A model generated the notes under the pieces. That model was not told the origin of the DNA, searched no databases, and saw only the letters and a list, made by a program, of their open reading frames with translations. Positions 1 through 7,610 of a stretch of DNA of 40,366 nt are shown here, piece by piece. The DNA is from Aquabacterium sp. Lineage in GTDB: Bacteria; Pseudomonadota; Gammaproteobacteria; Burkholderiales; Burkholderiaceae_C. The stretch is taken from the NCBI GenBank assembly GCA_029865965.1, contig JARXAJ010000179.1, positions 1 to 40,366 of the forward strand, written 5' to 3'. Numbering within the stretch: the stretch's first letter is position 1; every line of letters starts with the position of its first letter. The position numbers were made by a program, and so were the translations under genes.

Positions 1-27
1 GCCGGTGGCTGGCCCCGGCGCGCCAGA

Positions 28-492
28 TCAGCGGCCATGGGCCACCCCCTGGCTGAAGACGGCATGGCGCAGCCCGAAGTACAGCAGCAGGCCGACCGGG
101 CCGAACAGGAAGATCAGCAGCAGGCAGGGCAGCAAGGCCCACCGGGCGTGGCCCTGCAGGCCGCGCGACGTGGCGTCATCGACCACCCAGCGGCCGATGA
201 ACAGGTCGAACGCGAGGTAGTGCAACCACCCCGCCAGCAAGTTGCCGGGCGAGCGGAACAGCGCGGCCACTTCGTCGAGCGTGCCAAAGCCGCCACCGGG
301 CGCGCTGCCCCAGTGGGCCACCAGCGCAGCGGCATAGCCCAGCCCCAGCATCAGCGGCCACACCCGCCCGGCCAGCCACAGCAGGCGCTGCCGCCAGGCC
401 CCCTGCGCGGGCGCCAACAAGGCCGCGATGAGCATCACCCAACCCAGCAGTGCAAACGGGTTGGCGATGGAAAACCAGACCGGTGGCGTCAC
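28..492 (-). CDS. DUF4281 (ABA4-like) integral membrane protein
   Basis: A protein of 154 residues, almost entirely hydrophobic, with about four predicted membrane segments and the family feature GNLLAGWLHYLAFDLFIGRW near the middle, followed by LLIFLFGPVGLLLYF. It matches the DUF4281/ABA4-like family; the plant member is needed for neoxanthin synthesis, but the bacterial role is not known. I chose the GTG at 492-490 because AAGGAG lies six bases upstream (504-499) and the family begins close to this point; the open frame continues further upstream but has no family similarity there. It is transcribed away from a TetR regulator, and a good promoter with two operator-like dyads lies just upstream, so TetR control is likely. 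Family assignment is fairly sure; function is unknown. Confidence 0.8.
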   Translation of the reverse strand: MTPPVWFSIANPFALLGWVMLIAALLAPAQGAWRQRLLWLAGRVWPLMLGLGYAAALVAHWGSAPGGGFGTLDEVAALFRSPGNLLAGWLHYLAFDLFIGRWVVDDATSRGLQGHARWALLPCLLLIFLFGPVGLLLYFGLRHAVFSQGVAHGR

Positions 493-508
493 ACGCAGCT
501 CCTTTTGT

Positions 509-523
509 CTTGACGGTGTCAAG
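509..523. promoter_or_regulatory. TetR operator-like dyad, site 1
   Basis: CTTGAC-GGT-GTCAAG is a perfect 6+3+6 inverted repeat. It lies just downstream of the predicted start of transcription of the DUF4281 gene and shares TTGACNNNGTCAA with site 2, whose centre is 42 bp away. Binding by the adjacent TetR protein is inferred. Confidence 0.6.
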
Positions 524-535
524 ATCACGGGGTGG

Positions 536-564
536 AATCTAGCGGCGCGTGTTGACACTGTCAA
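536..564 (-). promoter_or_regulatory. Predicted sigma-70 promoter of the DUF4281 gene
   Basis: On the minus strand, TTGACA (564-559, perfect -35) is followed after 17 bases by TAGATT (541-536, four of six -10 matches). Transcription would begin near 529, leaving a short leader that holds the AAGGAG ribosome site. The -35 hexamer lies inside an operator-like dyad. Confidence 0.6.
552..564. promoter_or_regulatory. TetR operator-like dyad, site 2
   Basis: TTGACA-C-TGTCAA is a perfect 6+1+6 inverted repeat that covers the -35 hexamer of the divergent promoter and lies 15 bp before the TetR start codon. With site 1 it would allow both repression of the membrane-protein gene and autoregulation. 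Confidence 0.6.
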
Positions 565-579
565 GATTAGAATGCGTCG

Positions 580-1260
580 ATGACTTCCCGGACCAGGCGG
601 GCTACAGGCCCGGCAACGGCAGCGGTGCCGGCGGCACAGCCCGCCGCCATGCCGGGCTACCACCACGGCGCGCTGCGCGAAGCCTTGCTGGCGGCGGCCG
701 AAGCCCTGCTGCTGGAGCAGGGCGTGGACGCCTTCACGCTGCGGGCCTGCGCGCGGCGGGCGGGCGTGTCGCATGCGGCGCCGGCACACCACTTCGGCGA
801 TGCACGCGGCTTGCTGACCGCATTCGCCACGGTGGGCTTCGAGCGCATGGCCGCCCTGATGCAGCGCCACCGCGACGCCGCGCCCCCCGATCCGGTGTTG
901 CAACTGCAGGCCGTGGGGCAGGCCTACATCGACTTTGCGCTGGCCAACCGCGCCCACTTCCAGCTGATGTTCGGCAGCGACCGGCTCGACCCTGGCGATG
1001 CGCAGCTGGCAGCGGCCGGCCAGGCCACCGCCGAAATGCTGGGCCAGGCCATGGCGGCGGTGATGGCCGACCGGCAACTGCCGCCCGCGTCTTTGCCGCA
1101 GCGTCTGCTGCTGGCCTGGTCGGCGGTGCACGGCTATGCCACGCTGGTCACCGAAGGCCAGTGCAACGGTCTGTTCGGCCTGTCGCCCGACAACCCGCAG
1201 GCCGCGCAGGCGGCCGGGGCGGCGATGCTGGCCTTGCTGGGGCCGGCATTGGCGGCCTGA
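580..1260 (+). CDS. TetR/AcrR family transcriptional regulator
   Basis: 226 residues. The DNA-binding domain runs from about residue 25 to 75: YHHGALREALL opens helix 1, and the helix-turn-helix is LRACARRAGVSHAAPAHHFG. The rest is the all-helical ligand and dimerisation domain; no ligand can be read from it. The first 23 residues are rich in Ala, Pro and Thr and may not be translated: the ATG at 649 (MPGYHHG) is an alternative start, and neither start has a clear ribosome site. The gene is divergent from the DUF4281 gene and separated from it by two matching dyads (509-523 and 552-564), so it is probably a local repressor of that gene and of itself. Confidence 0.85.
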   Translation: MTSRTRRATGPATAAVPAAQPAAMPGYHHGALREALLAAAEALLLEQGVDAFTLRACARRAGVSHAAPAHHFGDARGLLTAFATVGFERMAALMQRHRDAAPPDPVLQLQAVGQAYIDFALANRAHFQLMFGSDRLDPGDAQLAAAGQATAEMLGQAMAAVMADRQLPPASLPQRLLLAWSAVHGYATLVTEGQCNGLFGLSPDNPQAAQAAGAAMLALLGPALAA

Positions 1261-1321
1261 GAACTTGCGCGCGACCCCAGCCCCACCATCAAGTCAGGCT
1301 GCCAGCGGCCGACAACCGCTG

Positions 1322-2080
1322 ATGAAGCCATGGGCACGTTGTATCCGGTCACTGCTGTCGCTGCCGCGCTGGGCGGCCGTGGGCGTGATCGTCGGCGCCA
1401 GCGTGGCGGGCTCGGTGCTCATCACCCTGCTGTCGCTGGCGGTCTCGGACGTGCCGGGCTCGATGTATGCCGTGGCGGTGCTGATTGCGGTGCTGGTGCC
1501 AACGCTGGTGGCCGGGCCGGTGGCGATGGTGCTGCTCAAGCTGCTGGAAGAGCTCAACCACGCCCGGGCCCTGGCGCAGACCCTGGCCAACACCGACGCC
1601 CTGACCGGCGCGCTGAACCGGCGCTGCTTCATGGAGCGTGGCCACCAGGCGGTCGGCCGCGCTGGCCAGAACGCGTCACCGACATCGGTGCTGCTGATGG
1701 ACATCGACGACTTCAAGCAGATCAACGACCGGTATGGCCACAGCACGGGCGACGCCGTGCTGCAGATGTTTGCCAGGCAGTGCCTGGCCAGCCTGCGGCC
1801 GCAGGACATGCTGGCGCGCTGGGGCGGCGAAGAGTTCGTGGCACTGCTGCCGGCCACGGCCCCGGCCGACGCCTTGCAGCTGTCAGACCGCCTGTGCAAA
1901 GCCATTGCCGCAGCCCGGGTGGACGGTGCCGGCGGCGAGCCAAGGGGCGTGACGGTCAGCATCGGCGTGGCTTCGTCGGTGGGCGGGGCGCTTGCGCTGG
2001 ATGCGCTGCTGTCGCGCGCCGACGCGGCGATGTACGACGCCAAGCGCAGCGGCAAGAACCGGGCGAAGCTGGCCGCCTGA
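1322..2080 (+). CDS. Membrane-anchored diguanylate cyclase (GGDEF)
   Basis: 252 residues. Two hydrophobic helices occupy roughly residues 15-38 and 45-68, followed by a short linker helix and a GGDEF domain from about residue 85. The active site is GGEEF at residues 168-172, and DIDDFKQINDRYGH carries the metal-binding and substrate-binding residues, so the enzyme should make cyclic di-GMP from two GTP. RPQD at 159-162 stands exactly five residues before GGEEF, which is the inhibitory I-site spacing and predicts product feedback inhibition. There is no periplasmic sensor domain, only the two membrane helices. The ATG at 1322 is chosen because upstream codons look non-coding; no strong ribosome site is seen. 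Confidence 0.9.
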   Translation: MKPWARCIRSLLSLPRWAAVGVIVGASVAGSVLITLLSLAVSDVPGSMYAVAVLIAVLVPTLVAGPVAMVLLKLLEELNHARALAQTLANTDALTGALNRRCFMERGHQAVGRAGQNASPTSVLLMDIDDFKQINDRYGHSTGDAVLQMFARQCLASLRPQDMLARWGGEEFVALLPATAPADALQLSDRLCKAIAAARVDGAGGEPRGVTVSIGVASSVGGALALDALLSRADAAMYDAKRSGKNRAKLAA

Positions 2081-2100
2081 GGGCGTGTGGACACCCCCCG

Positions 2101-2112
2101 GGCGCATGCGCC
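2101..2112. terminator. Short palindrome between convergent genes
   Basis: GGCGCATGCGCC is a perfect 12-bp palindrome in the 35-bp gap between the ends of the diguanylate cyclase and response-regulator genes. No T-run follows, so a role in termination is only a guess. Confidence 0.25.
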
Positions 2113-2115
2113 TGG

Positions 2116-2829
2116 TCAGGCTGCCTGCGCTGCCTCCAGCCGATAGCCGAGCCCGCGCACTGTGTGGATCAGCGCCGGCTGGCCGTCGGTGTCGATGCGC
2201 GCCCGCAGACGGCGGATGTAGACATCGACGACATTGGTCAGCGGGTCTTCGCTGCTGCCCCAGACATTGGCCAGGATGCGCTCGCGGCTGAACAGGCGGC
2301 CGGGCGCGCTCATCAGCAGTTCGAGCAGGGCCAGCTCGCGGGCGGTGAGCTGCAGTGGCCGCCCGCCCCGGCTGGCCTGCATGCGCTCGCGGTCCAGCGC
2401 CAGGTCGCCCACCTGCAGGCGGCTGGCGGGCCGGGGGCGCTGGTCGCGCCCGCGCCGGGCCAGGGCCTCCAGCCGCGCCAGCAGTTCCTCGAACTCGAAA
2501 GGCTTGCACAGGTAGTCGTCGGCGCCCAGCCGCAGCCCGGCCACGCGGTCTTCCAGCGCGCCCTGCGCGGTCAGCATCAGGATGGGCAGGCTCACCTGTT
2601 CGGCGCGCAGGGTCTGGCAGATCTCCAGGCCGCTCAGGCCGGGCAGCATCAGGTCGAGCAGCAGCAGGGTGGGGTCGCCGTCGGCCTGGGCCAGGCGCGC
2701 GGCGTCCTGCGCCATCGCCAGGCCGGTCGGTCCGTCGGCCGCACGCTGCACCCGGTAGCCCTCGGCACGCAGGCCGCGGCCCAGGAAGTCGGCAATGCGG
2801 TCGTCGTCCTCGACGATCAGGATGTTCAT
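2116..2829 (-). CDS. OmpR-family response regulator
   Basis: 237 residues. The receiver domain (1-115) has the acidic pocket EDDD at 7-10, phosphoacceptor Asp59 in LLLLDLMLPG, Thr87 and Lys109 in DDYLCKPF. The C-terminal winged helix (about 135-232) ends with the typical VVDVYIRRLRARID and HTVRGLGYRL. It should bind direct repeats as a dimer once phosphorylated by the kinase encoded just upstream, whose stop codon overlaps this start by four bases (ATGA). A set of three direct repeats spaced by 11 and 22 bp lies before the kinase gene (4494-4534) and is the obvious candidate target. The signal sensed is unknown. Confidence 0.93.
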   Translation of the reverse strand: MNILIVEDDDRIADFLGRGLRAEGYRVQRAADGPTGLAMAQDAARLAQADGDPTLLLLDLMLPGLSGLEICQTLRAEQVSLPILMLTAQGALEDRVAGLRLGADDYLCKPFEFEELLARLEALARRGRDQRPRPASRLQVGDLALDRERMQASRGGRPLQLTARELALLELLMSAPGRLFSRERILANVWGSSEDPLTNVVDVYIRRLRARIDTDGQPALIHTVRGLGYRLEAAQAA

Positions 2830-4454
2830 GCGCTGCGCTCCAGGGCTGCTGCTGCGTGTGCAAACGCCGGCACGGCGGGCAGCAGCAGGCGGGCCACGCT
2901 GCCCTGGCCCAGGGTGCTGCTGAGCGTGACCTGGCCGCCATGGGCGCGTGCCAGCGCCTGGGCGATGGCCAGGCCCAGGCCGCTGCCGTCGGGCCGCTTG
3001 CGGCGTGCGGCTTCGCCCCGGAAGTGGCGCTCGAAGACCTGCGGCAGCTCGTGCGCGGCAATGCCGATGCCGTCGTCGGCCACCTCGATGCAGCAGTGCG
3101 GGCTGTCCGCAGCCGCCGGCAGCAGGCGCAGGCGCACCTCGGCACCGTCGGGCGAGTAGCGCACCGCGTTGTCCAGCAGGATCAGCAGCAGCTGGCGCAG
3201 CCGCTGTGCATCGCCCATCACGCAGCAGCGGCCCTGCGGCAGGGCATCGGCCTGCAGCCGCACACTGCGAGCCGCGCCCAGGGCGGCCGCCTGCAGCAGG
3301 GCGTCGCGCACCGGGTCGGCCAGGTCCAGCGGGCGCTTGACCAGCGACAGGGCATCGATGTCGCTGCGCGCCATGGCCAGCAGGTCGTCGATCACCGTGG
3401 CCAGCTGGCGCGAGGTGTCGACGATGCGGCGCAGCGCGGCCTTGTACTCGTCGGCCGGGCGGTCGGCACCGCGCAGGGTGATCTCGGCCTCGCCACGGAT
3501 GGCGGTGGTGGGGGTGCGCAGTTCGTGGCTGACGTCGGCAAACAGCTGGCGGCGGCGCAGGTCGGCCTGGCCCAGGGCCTGCAGCGCGTCGCGCAGCTCG
3601 GCGGTGCGGGCATCGACCTGCGCCTCGAGTTGCTGGCGCTGCTGCGCCTCGCGGGCGCGGTGCTGTTCCAGCTCGGCGGCCATGGTGTTGACGCTGCGCG
3701 CCACGGCCGAGAACTCATCACCACCGTCGAGCGGGATGCGGTGCTGCAGCTGCCCCTGGCGCAGCAACAACGCGCCGGCGCTCAGCAGGTCGAGCGGGCG
3801 GCGCAGTGCACGGTTGAAATGCAGCGCAGCGGCCACCGCCAGCACGGCCAGGGTGCCGGCCATGGCCAGCCACAGGCTGCGCATCCAGCCCAGCGTGGCA
3901 TCGGCTGCCGCGCGCTCGCGCGCCACGGCCTCGGCCTCGCGGGCCATGCTGTCGGCGATCAGCTGGCGCACATCGCGCCCTTGCGAGCGGTCGAACACCG
4001 CCGACAGCGCCTGCCAGGCCTGCTGGGCATCGGCACCTGGGGCCAGCGGCGCGGCGGCATCGACGGCCAGTTCCAGCTCGGCCACGCTGGTGCGCAGCAC
4101 GCCCAGTGCGTCCTGGCGGCGCAGGTGGGCGCTGCGGCTCTCGGTGCTGTCATCGAGTTCGATGGCCTGCGCAGACAGCCCTTCCAGCCGTTGCAACGTG
4201 CCGCGCATGTCGCGCTGCAGCCGCTCACGTACTTCTGGCTCGGCACCCGCGCCCTGCTGGCGCTGCGCCACCCAGTTGCGCAGCCGCTGCTTGGTGGCCG
4301 ACAGTTCGACGAAGGCAGTGCGGATGTCGCTGGCCACGCGCCCACGCTCCACCTGGCGCTGGGCCACGCCCAGCGCGGCGGCCGCGCCCAGGCCTTCCAG
4401 CACGGCAGCGGCGGCCAGCAGGCCCAGCGCGATGGACAGTCGGCGTTGAAACAT
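2826..4454 (-). CDS. Sensor histidine kinase
   Basis: 542 residues. Membrane segments lie at about 8-30 and 192-212, enclosing a mostly helical periplasmic region of about 160 residues. A HAMP domain and coiled coil follow, then the dimerisation domain with phospho-accepting His310 in SHELRTPTTAIRG. The ATPase domain has the N box with Asn429 (LLDNAVRYSP), DDGIGI and GSGLGLAIAQALARAHGG. The gene overlaps the response-regulator gene by four bases, so both are made from one transcript. The ATG at 4454 directly precedes a hydrophobic signal anchor. The periplasmic region has no recognisable ligand-binding fold. The divergent neighbour encodes a small secreted protein that may be a target or an accessory factor. 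Confidence 0.92.
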   Translation of the reverse strand: MFQRRLSIALGLLAAAAVLEGLGAAAALGVAQRQVERGRVASDIRTAFVELSATKQRLRNWVAQRQQGAGAEPEVRERLQRDMRGTLQRLEGLSAQAIELDDSTESRSAHLRRQDALGVLRTSVAELELAVDAAAPLAPGADAQQAWQALSAVFDRSQGRDVRQLIADSMAREAEAVARERAAADATLGWMRSLWLAMAGTLAVLAVAAALHFNRALRRPLDLLSAGALLLRQGQLQHRIPLDGGDEFSAVARSVNTMAAELEQHRAREAQQRQQLEAQVDARTAELRDALQALGQADLRRRQLFADVSHELRTPTTAIRGEAEITLRGADRPADEYKAALRRIVDTSRQLATVIDDLLAMARSDIDALSLVKRPLDLADPVRDALLQAAALGAARSVRLQADALPQGRCCVMGDAQRLRQLLLILLDNAVRYSPDGAEVRLRLLPAAADSPHCCIEVADDGIGIAAHELPQVFERHFRGEAARRKRPDGSGLGLAIAQALARAHGGQVTLSSTLGQGSVARLLLPAVPAFAHAAAALERSA

Positions 4455-4493
4455 GGCGGCATTGTGGGGTGGCTCCGGGGGCGCGCGCCGTGA

Positions 4494-4534
4494 TTCATCT
4501 GACGTTCATCTGGCTGTCAACAACGGCTCATCTG
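4494..4534. promoter_or_regulatory. Phased direct repeats, likely OmpR-type binding box
   Basis: TTCATCTG occurs at 4494-4501 and 4505-4512, and CTCATCTG at 4527-4534. The spacings are 11 and 22 bp, so all lie on one face of the helix; a degenerate copy (GTCAACAA at 4516-4523) fills the missing 11-bp step. The array lies between the kinase gene and the divergent gene at 4636. Direct repeats with an 11-bp period are the usual target of OmpR/PhoB proteins; binding by the local regulator is inferred. Confidence 0.6.
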
Positions 4535-4635
4535 CGCGTCAGGTGCCGTCCACATGCACGCGCTGAAATTCATTCCGTGCCGGGGCCACCAGGCAACCGG
4601 ACGATGAACCTTCCTCTACTGCACTGGAGCACCGC

Positions 4636-5196
4636 ATGAACAAGACCTCCCGCATCCTGGCCGCCGTGGCCATGGCCGCCGCCACCCTGCCTGTCTTCGC
4701 CAAGGGCGTGGTCGTCAACCAGTCGATCACCGAAGCCGAGGTGCTGGCCGCCCAGCTGACCTGGTGCAAGGCCCTGGTGGACATCTCCACCACGGGCGCC
4801 AAGGACGGGCAGCCCGCCGCCAAGGCCCTGGCTGAAAAGGTGATCGACGGCGCCTACGCCTACCAGATGGGCGCGGTGCTGTTCAAGCCCACGCTGACCG
4901 TCAACCCGCAGACCTTCCGCACCACCCGGGCCGGCGCGCTGGCCTACTTTGTGGGCGGTGACCCGGCCTTCCCCAAGGACACCGGCTTTGCACTGAAGGG
5001 CTGGGCCAAGTGCGAGCCGGTCAACGCGGCCATCTTCATCGCCGGTGACAGCGCCACCACCATGGGCAAGGTCAACATCACCGGCAAGGACGGCAAGGTG
5101 ACCACGGTCGACAAGACCTGGAAGTTCGTCAAGGACGACGCGGGCAAGCTGCGCATCGCGGTGCACCACTCGTCGCTGGAGTACACCGGTCAGTAA
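4636..5196 (+). CDS. Small secreted protein, unknown function
   Basis: 186 residues with a clear signal peptide (MNKTSRILAAVAMAAATLPVFA, cleavage after the FA at 21-22). The mature part has a helical first half with TWCKALVDIS and a beta-rich second half ending KTWKFVKDDAGKLRIAVHHS, a pattern seen in NTF2/SnoaL-like folds. Two cysteines, one in each half, could form a disulfide. Similar proteins are sometimes labelled phosphoribosyl-AMP cyclohydrolase, but I see no catalytic motif of that enzyme and do not adopt the name. It is divergent from a histidine kinase/response regulator pair, with an OmpR-type repeat array between them, so it may be their main regulated product. Confidence 0.7.
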   Translation: MNKTSRILAAVAMAAATLPVFAKGVVVNQSITEAEVLAAQLTWCKALVDISTTGAKDGQPAAKALAEKVIDGAYAYQMGAVLFKPTLTVNPQTFRTTRAGALAYFVGGDPAFPKDTGFALKGWAKCEPVNAAIFIAGDSATTMGKVNITGKDGKVTTVDKTWKFVKDDAGKLRIAVHHSSLEYTGQ

Positions 5197-5217
5197 GCAG
5201 GCCGGCCCGCGCGCAGC

Positions 5218-6150
5218 TCAACGGCCTGGTCCGGCCCCCAGGCCGAACAGGTCGGCCAGCGCCGCCTGGTACTGCGCCTGGCCCAGGCCGTTGGTGCTGT
5301 GGTGCGAGCCACCTTGCACCAGCTCCCAGCGCTTGGGCTGGGCTGCGCGCTCATACAGCGCGCGGCCCAGGTCGGGCGGGATCAGGCTGTCGTTGCTGCC
5401 GTGCACCACCAGCACCGGCGCCTTCACCTGGGCAATGCGGCTGGCGGCGTCGAAGCGCTGGGTGATCAGCGGCGACACCGGCAGCCAGCCCCACTTGAAG
5501 TTGCGCACCACCGCCGGGATCGACGGGAAGCTGCCCTCGACCATCAGCCCGGCCACGTCGGGCGCCTCGGCAGCCAGCCGCACGGCGATGGCCGCGCCCA
5601 GTGAATGCCCGAACAGATAGCGCCGCGCCTGCGGCTGCTGCTGCGCCAGCCACTGCCAGGCAGCCTGGGCGTCTTCATGCGCTGAATCTTCCGACGGCAG
5701 GGCCGGGCTGCTCTGGCCGAAGCCCTGGTAGTCGATGCCCAGCACCGAGAACCCCAGGTCGTGCATGCGCCGCATGCGGTGGGCACTGCCGCGCACGTCC
5801 CAGCGCGCGCCGTGCAGGTACAGCAGCACCGGCGCGCCGGCCTGCGGCTGCGCCAGCCACAGGCCATGCAGCCGCACCGGCTGGCCCGTCTCGGCAGAGC
5901 GGTACGGGATCCACACATCGTCCATGCCCCGGGCGGCGGCCAGGCCGCCCGACCAGGTGCGGTCACTGGGCTGGAAGATCCAGGCGCGCTGCTTTTCATC
6001 GAGCGTGGCGCAGCCGCTGACCAGGCCCAGGGCGGCGGCTGCAGCCAGCGCGGCAACGGCCGCACGGCGCAACCAGCGGGCCGGGCGTTGGCCGGGCGGT
6101 GGGGCAGGGCGGCTTGGTGTGGGCATTGTCATGGTTTTGAATCGTGGCAT
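5218..6150 (-). CDS. Alpha/beta-hydrolase lipoprotein
   Basis: 310 residues. The N terminus carries a hydrophobic signal followed by the lipobox LVSGC with Cys47, so the enzyme should be lipid-anchored. The alpha/beta-hydrolase core includes LLYLHGARWDVRG (oxyanion region), the nucleophile elbow LFGHSLGAA with the catalytic Ser, an acid in PVLVVHGSNDSLIPP and the histidine in GGSHHSTN. It resembles the YqiA/BEM46-type serine hydrolases; the substrate, an ester or thioester, cannot be named. ATGs at 6132 and 6126 are alternative starts that give a more usual signal-peptide length. It is divergent from the heme sensor gene and converges with the secreted-protein gene. Confidence 0.85.
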   Translation of the reverse strand: MPRFKTMTMPTPSRPAPPPGQRPARWLRRAAVAALAAAAALGLVSGCATLDEKQRAWIFQPSDRTWSGGLAAARGMDDVWIPYRSAETGQPVRLHGLWLAQPQAGAPVLLYLHGARWDVRGSAHRMRRMHDLGFSVLGIDYQGFGQSSPALPSEDSAHEDAQAAWQWLAQQQPQARRYLFGHSLGAAIAVRLAAEAPDVAGLMVEGSFPSIPAVVRNFKWGWLPVSPLITQRFDAASRIAQVKAPVLVVHGSNDSLIPPDLGRALYERAAQPKRWELVQGGSHHSTNGLGQAQYQAALADLFGLGAGPGR

Positions 6151-6172
6151 GACCCCAGGCAGTGCGGGGTCA
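6150..6172. promoter_or_regulatory. Inverted repeat at the start of the hydrolase gene
   Basis: TGACCCC (6150-6156) and GGGGTCA (6166-6172) form seven-bp arms around nine bases in the 105-bp divergent region between the hydrolase and heme-sensor genes. It abuts the hydrolase start codon. It could be an operator or an mRNA hairpin; the role is undetermined. Confidence 0.35.
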
Positions 6173-6255
6173 AGCCCCGTGCATGCATCCGCGCACCGCT
6201 CGGGCGATCATCACGCCCCAGCGGCCGCCCACAATGCCGCGCAGGAGGCAAATTG

Positions 6256-7485
6256 ATGGCGCAGCAGGCAGGCACTCCGGCCCAGGTGGTCGGCAGCTTT
6301 GAGCAGTCGTTCATGTTCCACATGATCCGCGACTTCTTCTTATTGTTGCTGGCCGTGGCAGCGGTGGAACTCACGATCCGCTACGCCGTGCTGCGCTACA
6401 ACTTTGCCCAGGCCGAGCCGGCCCGCGTGGCCCGCGCGGCCGAGCAGCTGGCCAACGACGTGCGGTCGATCATGCTGAACTCGGGCGGGCCGACGGCGGC
6501 GCTGACGGTCTACCCGATCCTGCACCGCAACTATGACGACCTGGGCCTGGGCATTGCGGTGCTGCCGTCGGCGGTGACGGTGGAGTCGATGCGCACCACC
6601 CGCAACATGGAAGTGCAGGGCCTGCCGGCGCGCTGGGCGCTGGGCGAGAACCGCGAAGCCAGCGTCCCGATGAAGGCCGAGCAGTTCTGCCTGGGCTGCC
6701 ATGTCAAGGCCCAGGTGGGCGAGGTGCTGGGCACGGTGACGGTGCGCAGCTACCTCGACCGCAAGGAAGCCGTGTGGTGGCAGGAGGTGCGGCTGACCGC
6801 CGGCGCGCTGAGCCTGAAGATCCTGGTGCACACCGTGCTGTTGTTCGGCCTGATGAAGGTGCGCATGGCGCCGCTGCTGACGCTGCGCGCCACCGTCAGC
6901 AGCCTGGCGCGCGGGGTGATGGACCTGTCGCCGCGGGCGGCTGTCAACAGCGGCGACGAGTTCGGCGAGCTGGCGCGTGACCTGAACCACTTCCTCGACC
7001 GCATCACCCAGGTGGTGAGCGATCTCGACCGCATCCTGGCCGAAGTGCTGGCCGTGGGCGAGCGCCTGGGCGCGCTGAACCGCCACCTGGAGCGCCAGCT
7101 CGACGGCCTGCGCGACAGCTCGATGCGCGCCATCGGCGAAGGCGCGCAGCGCGGGCTGGACACCCAGCTGGTGGCCGCGCGGGAATCGGGCGCATTCGGC
7201 GCGCTGGTGCAGACGCTGGACGCCCTGGCCGACAACGGCGCGATGTTCGGCCATGCCGGCCCGGCGCTGCGCGAGCAGCTGGAGCGGCTGCGCGACAGCT
7301 TCGGCGCGGTGTCGGGCGCGTTGCAAGCGATGGCGCCGCCAGTGATGGTGAGCGAAGCCCAGGCCGCCGAGTACAAGTCCTTTGCCCAGAGCCTGCGCGA
7401 GATGGCGCTTCTGGAGGCCACGATGCAGAAGGTGGCCGAAAGCGGCCAGCAGGTGCTGCACCGGCTGGCTGCCGCCAAGACCTGA
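6256..7485 (+). CDS. Membrane c-type-heme sensor with HAMP domain (Tll0287/DUF3365-like)
   Basis: 409 residues, start fixed by AGGAGG seven bases before the ATG. Order: cytoplasmic stub, membrane helix at about 20-42, a periplasmic domain, a second membrane helix at about 180-202, HAMP (about 203-255) and a long helical tail. The periplasmic domain holds Cys145-Leu-Gly-Cys148-His149 (FCLGCHVK), a covalent heme-c attachment motif in the position used by Tll0287/DUF3365 sensors, which respond to redox state or small gases. After HAMP I find no kinase, GGDEF, EAL or methyl-accepting signalling domain; the last 150 residues are amphipathic helix with some MCP-like character. Its partner is therefore unknown. 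It could be a truncated chemoreceptor or a scaffold. It stands alone after a divergent promoter region. Confidence 0.8.
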   Translation: MAQQAGTPAQVVGSFEQSFMFHMIRDFFLLLLAVAAVELTIRYAVLRYNFAQAEPARVARAAEQLANDVRSIMLNSGGPTAALTVYPILHRNYDDLGLGIAVLPSAVTVESMRTTRNMEVQGLPARWALGENREASVPMKAEQFCLGCHVKAQVGEVLGTVTVRSYLDRKEAVWWQEVRLTAGALSLKILVHTVLLFGLMKVRMAPLLTLRATVSSLARGVMDLSPRAAVNSGDEFGELARDLNHFLDRITQVVSDLDRILAEVLAVGERLGALNRHLERQLDGLRDSSMRAIGEGAQRGLDTQLVAARESGAFGALVQTLDALADNGAMFGHAGPALREQLERLRDSFGAVSGALQAMAPPVMVSEAQAAEYKSFAQSLREMALLEATMQKVAESGQQVLHRLAAAKT

Positions 7486-7610
7486 ACGCAGCGGCAGCGG
7501 CACGCCCGCGCGCTGGTCTGGCACCGGTCTTGCAAAAGCGCACCCGGGCTGCGCCTTGGCGGGCGCACCACCGCGCCCGCCCAGCGCCCAGAGATCCGGA
7601 GCCAATCGTG

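Noticed and set aside
568-573. TAGAAT as a -10 box giving a leaderless TetR message from 580
   Set aside because: No -35 element lies at suitable spacing (TTGACA is only ten bases away), so I do not list it as a promoter.
4636-5196. Naming the secreted protein phosphoribosyl-AMP cyclohydrolase
   Set aside because: It has a signal peptide and none of the metal-binding motifs of that enzyme; the name appears to be a propagated label.
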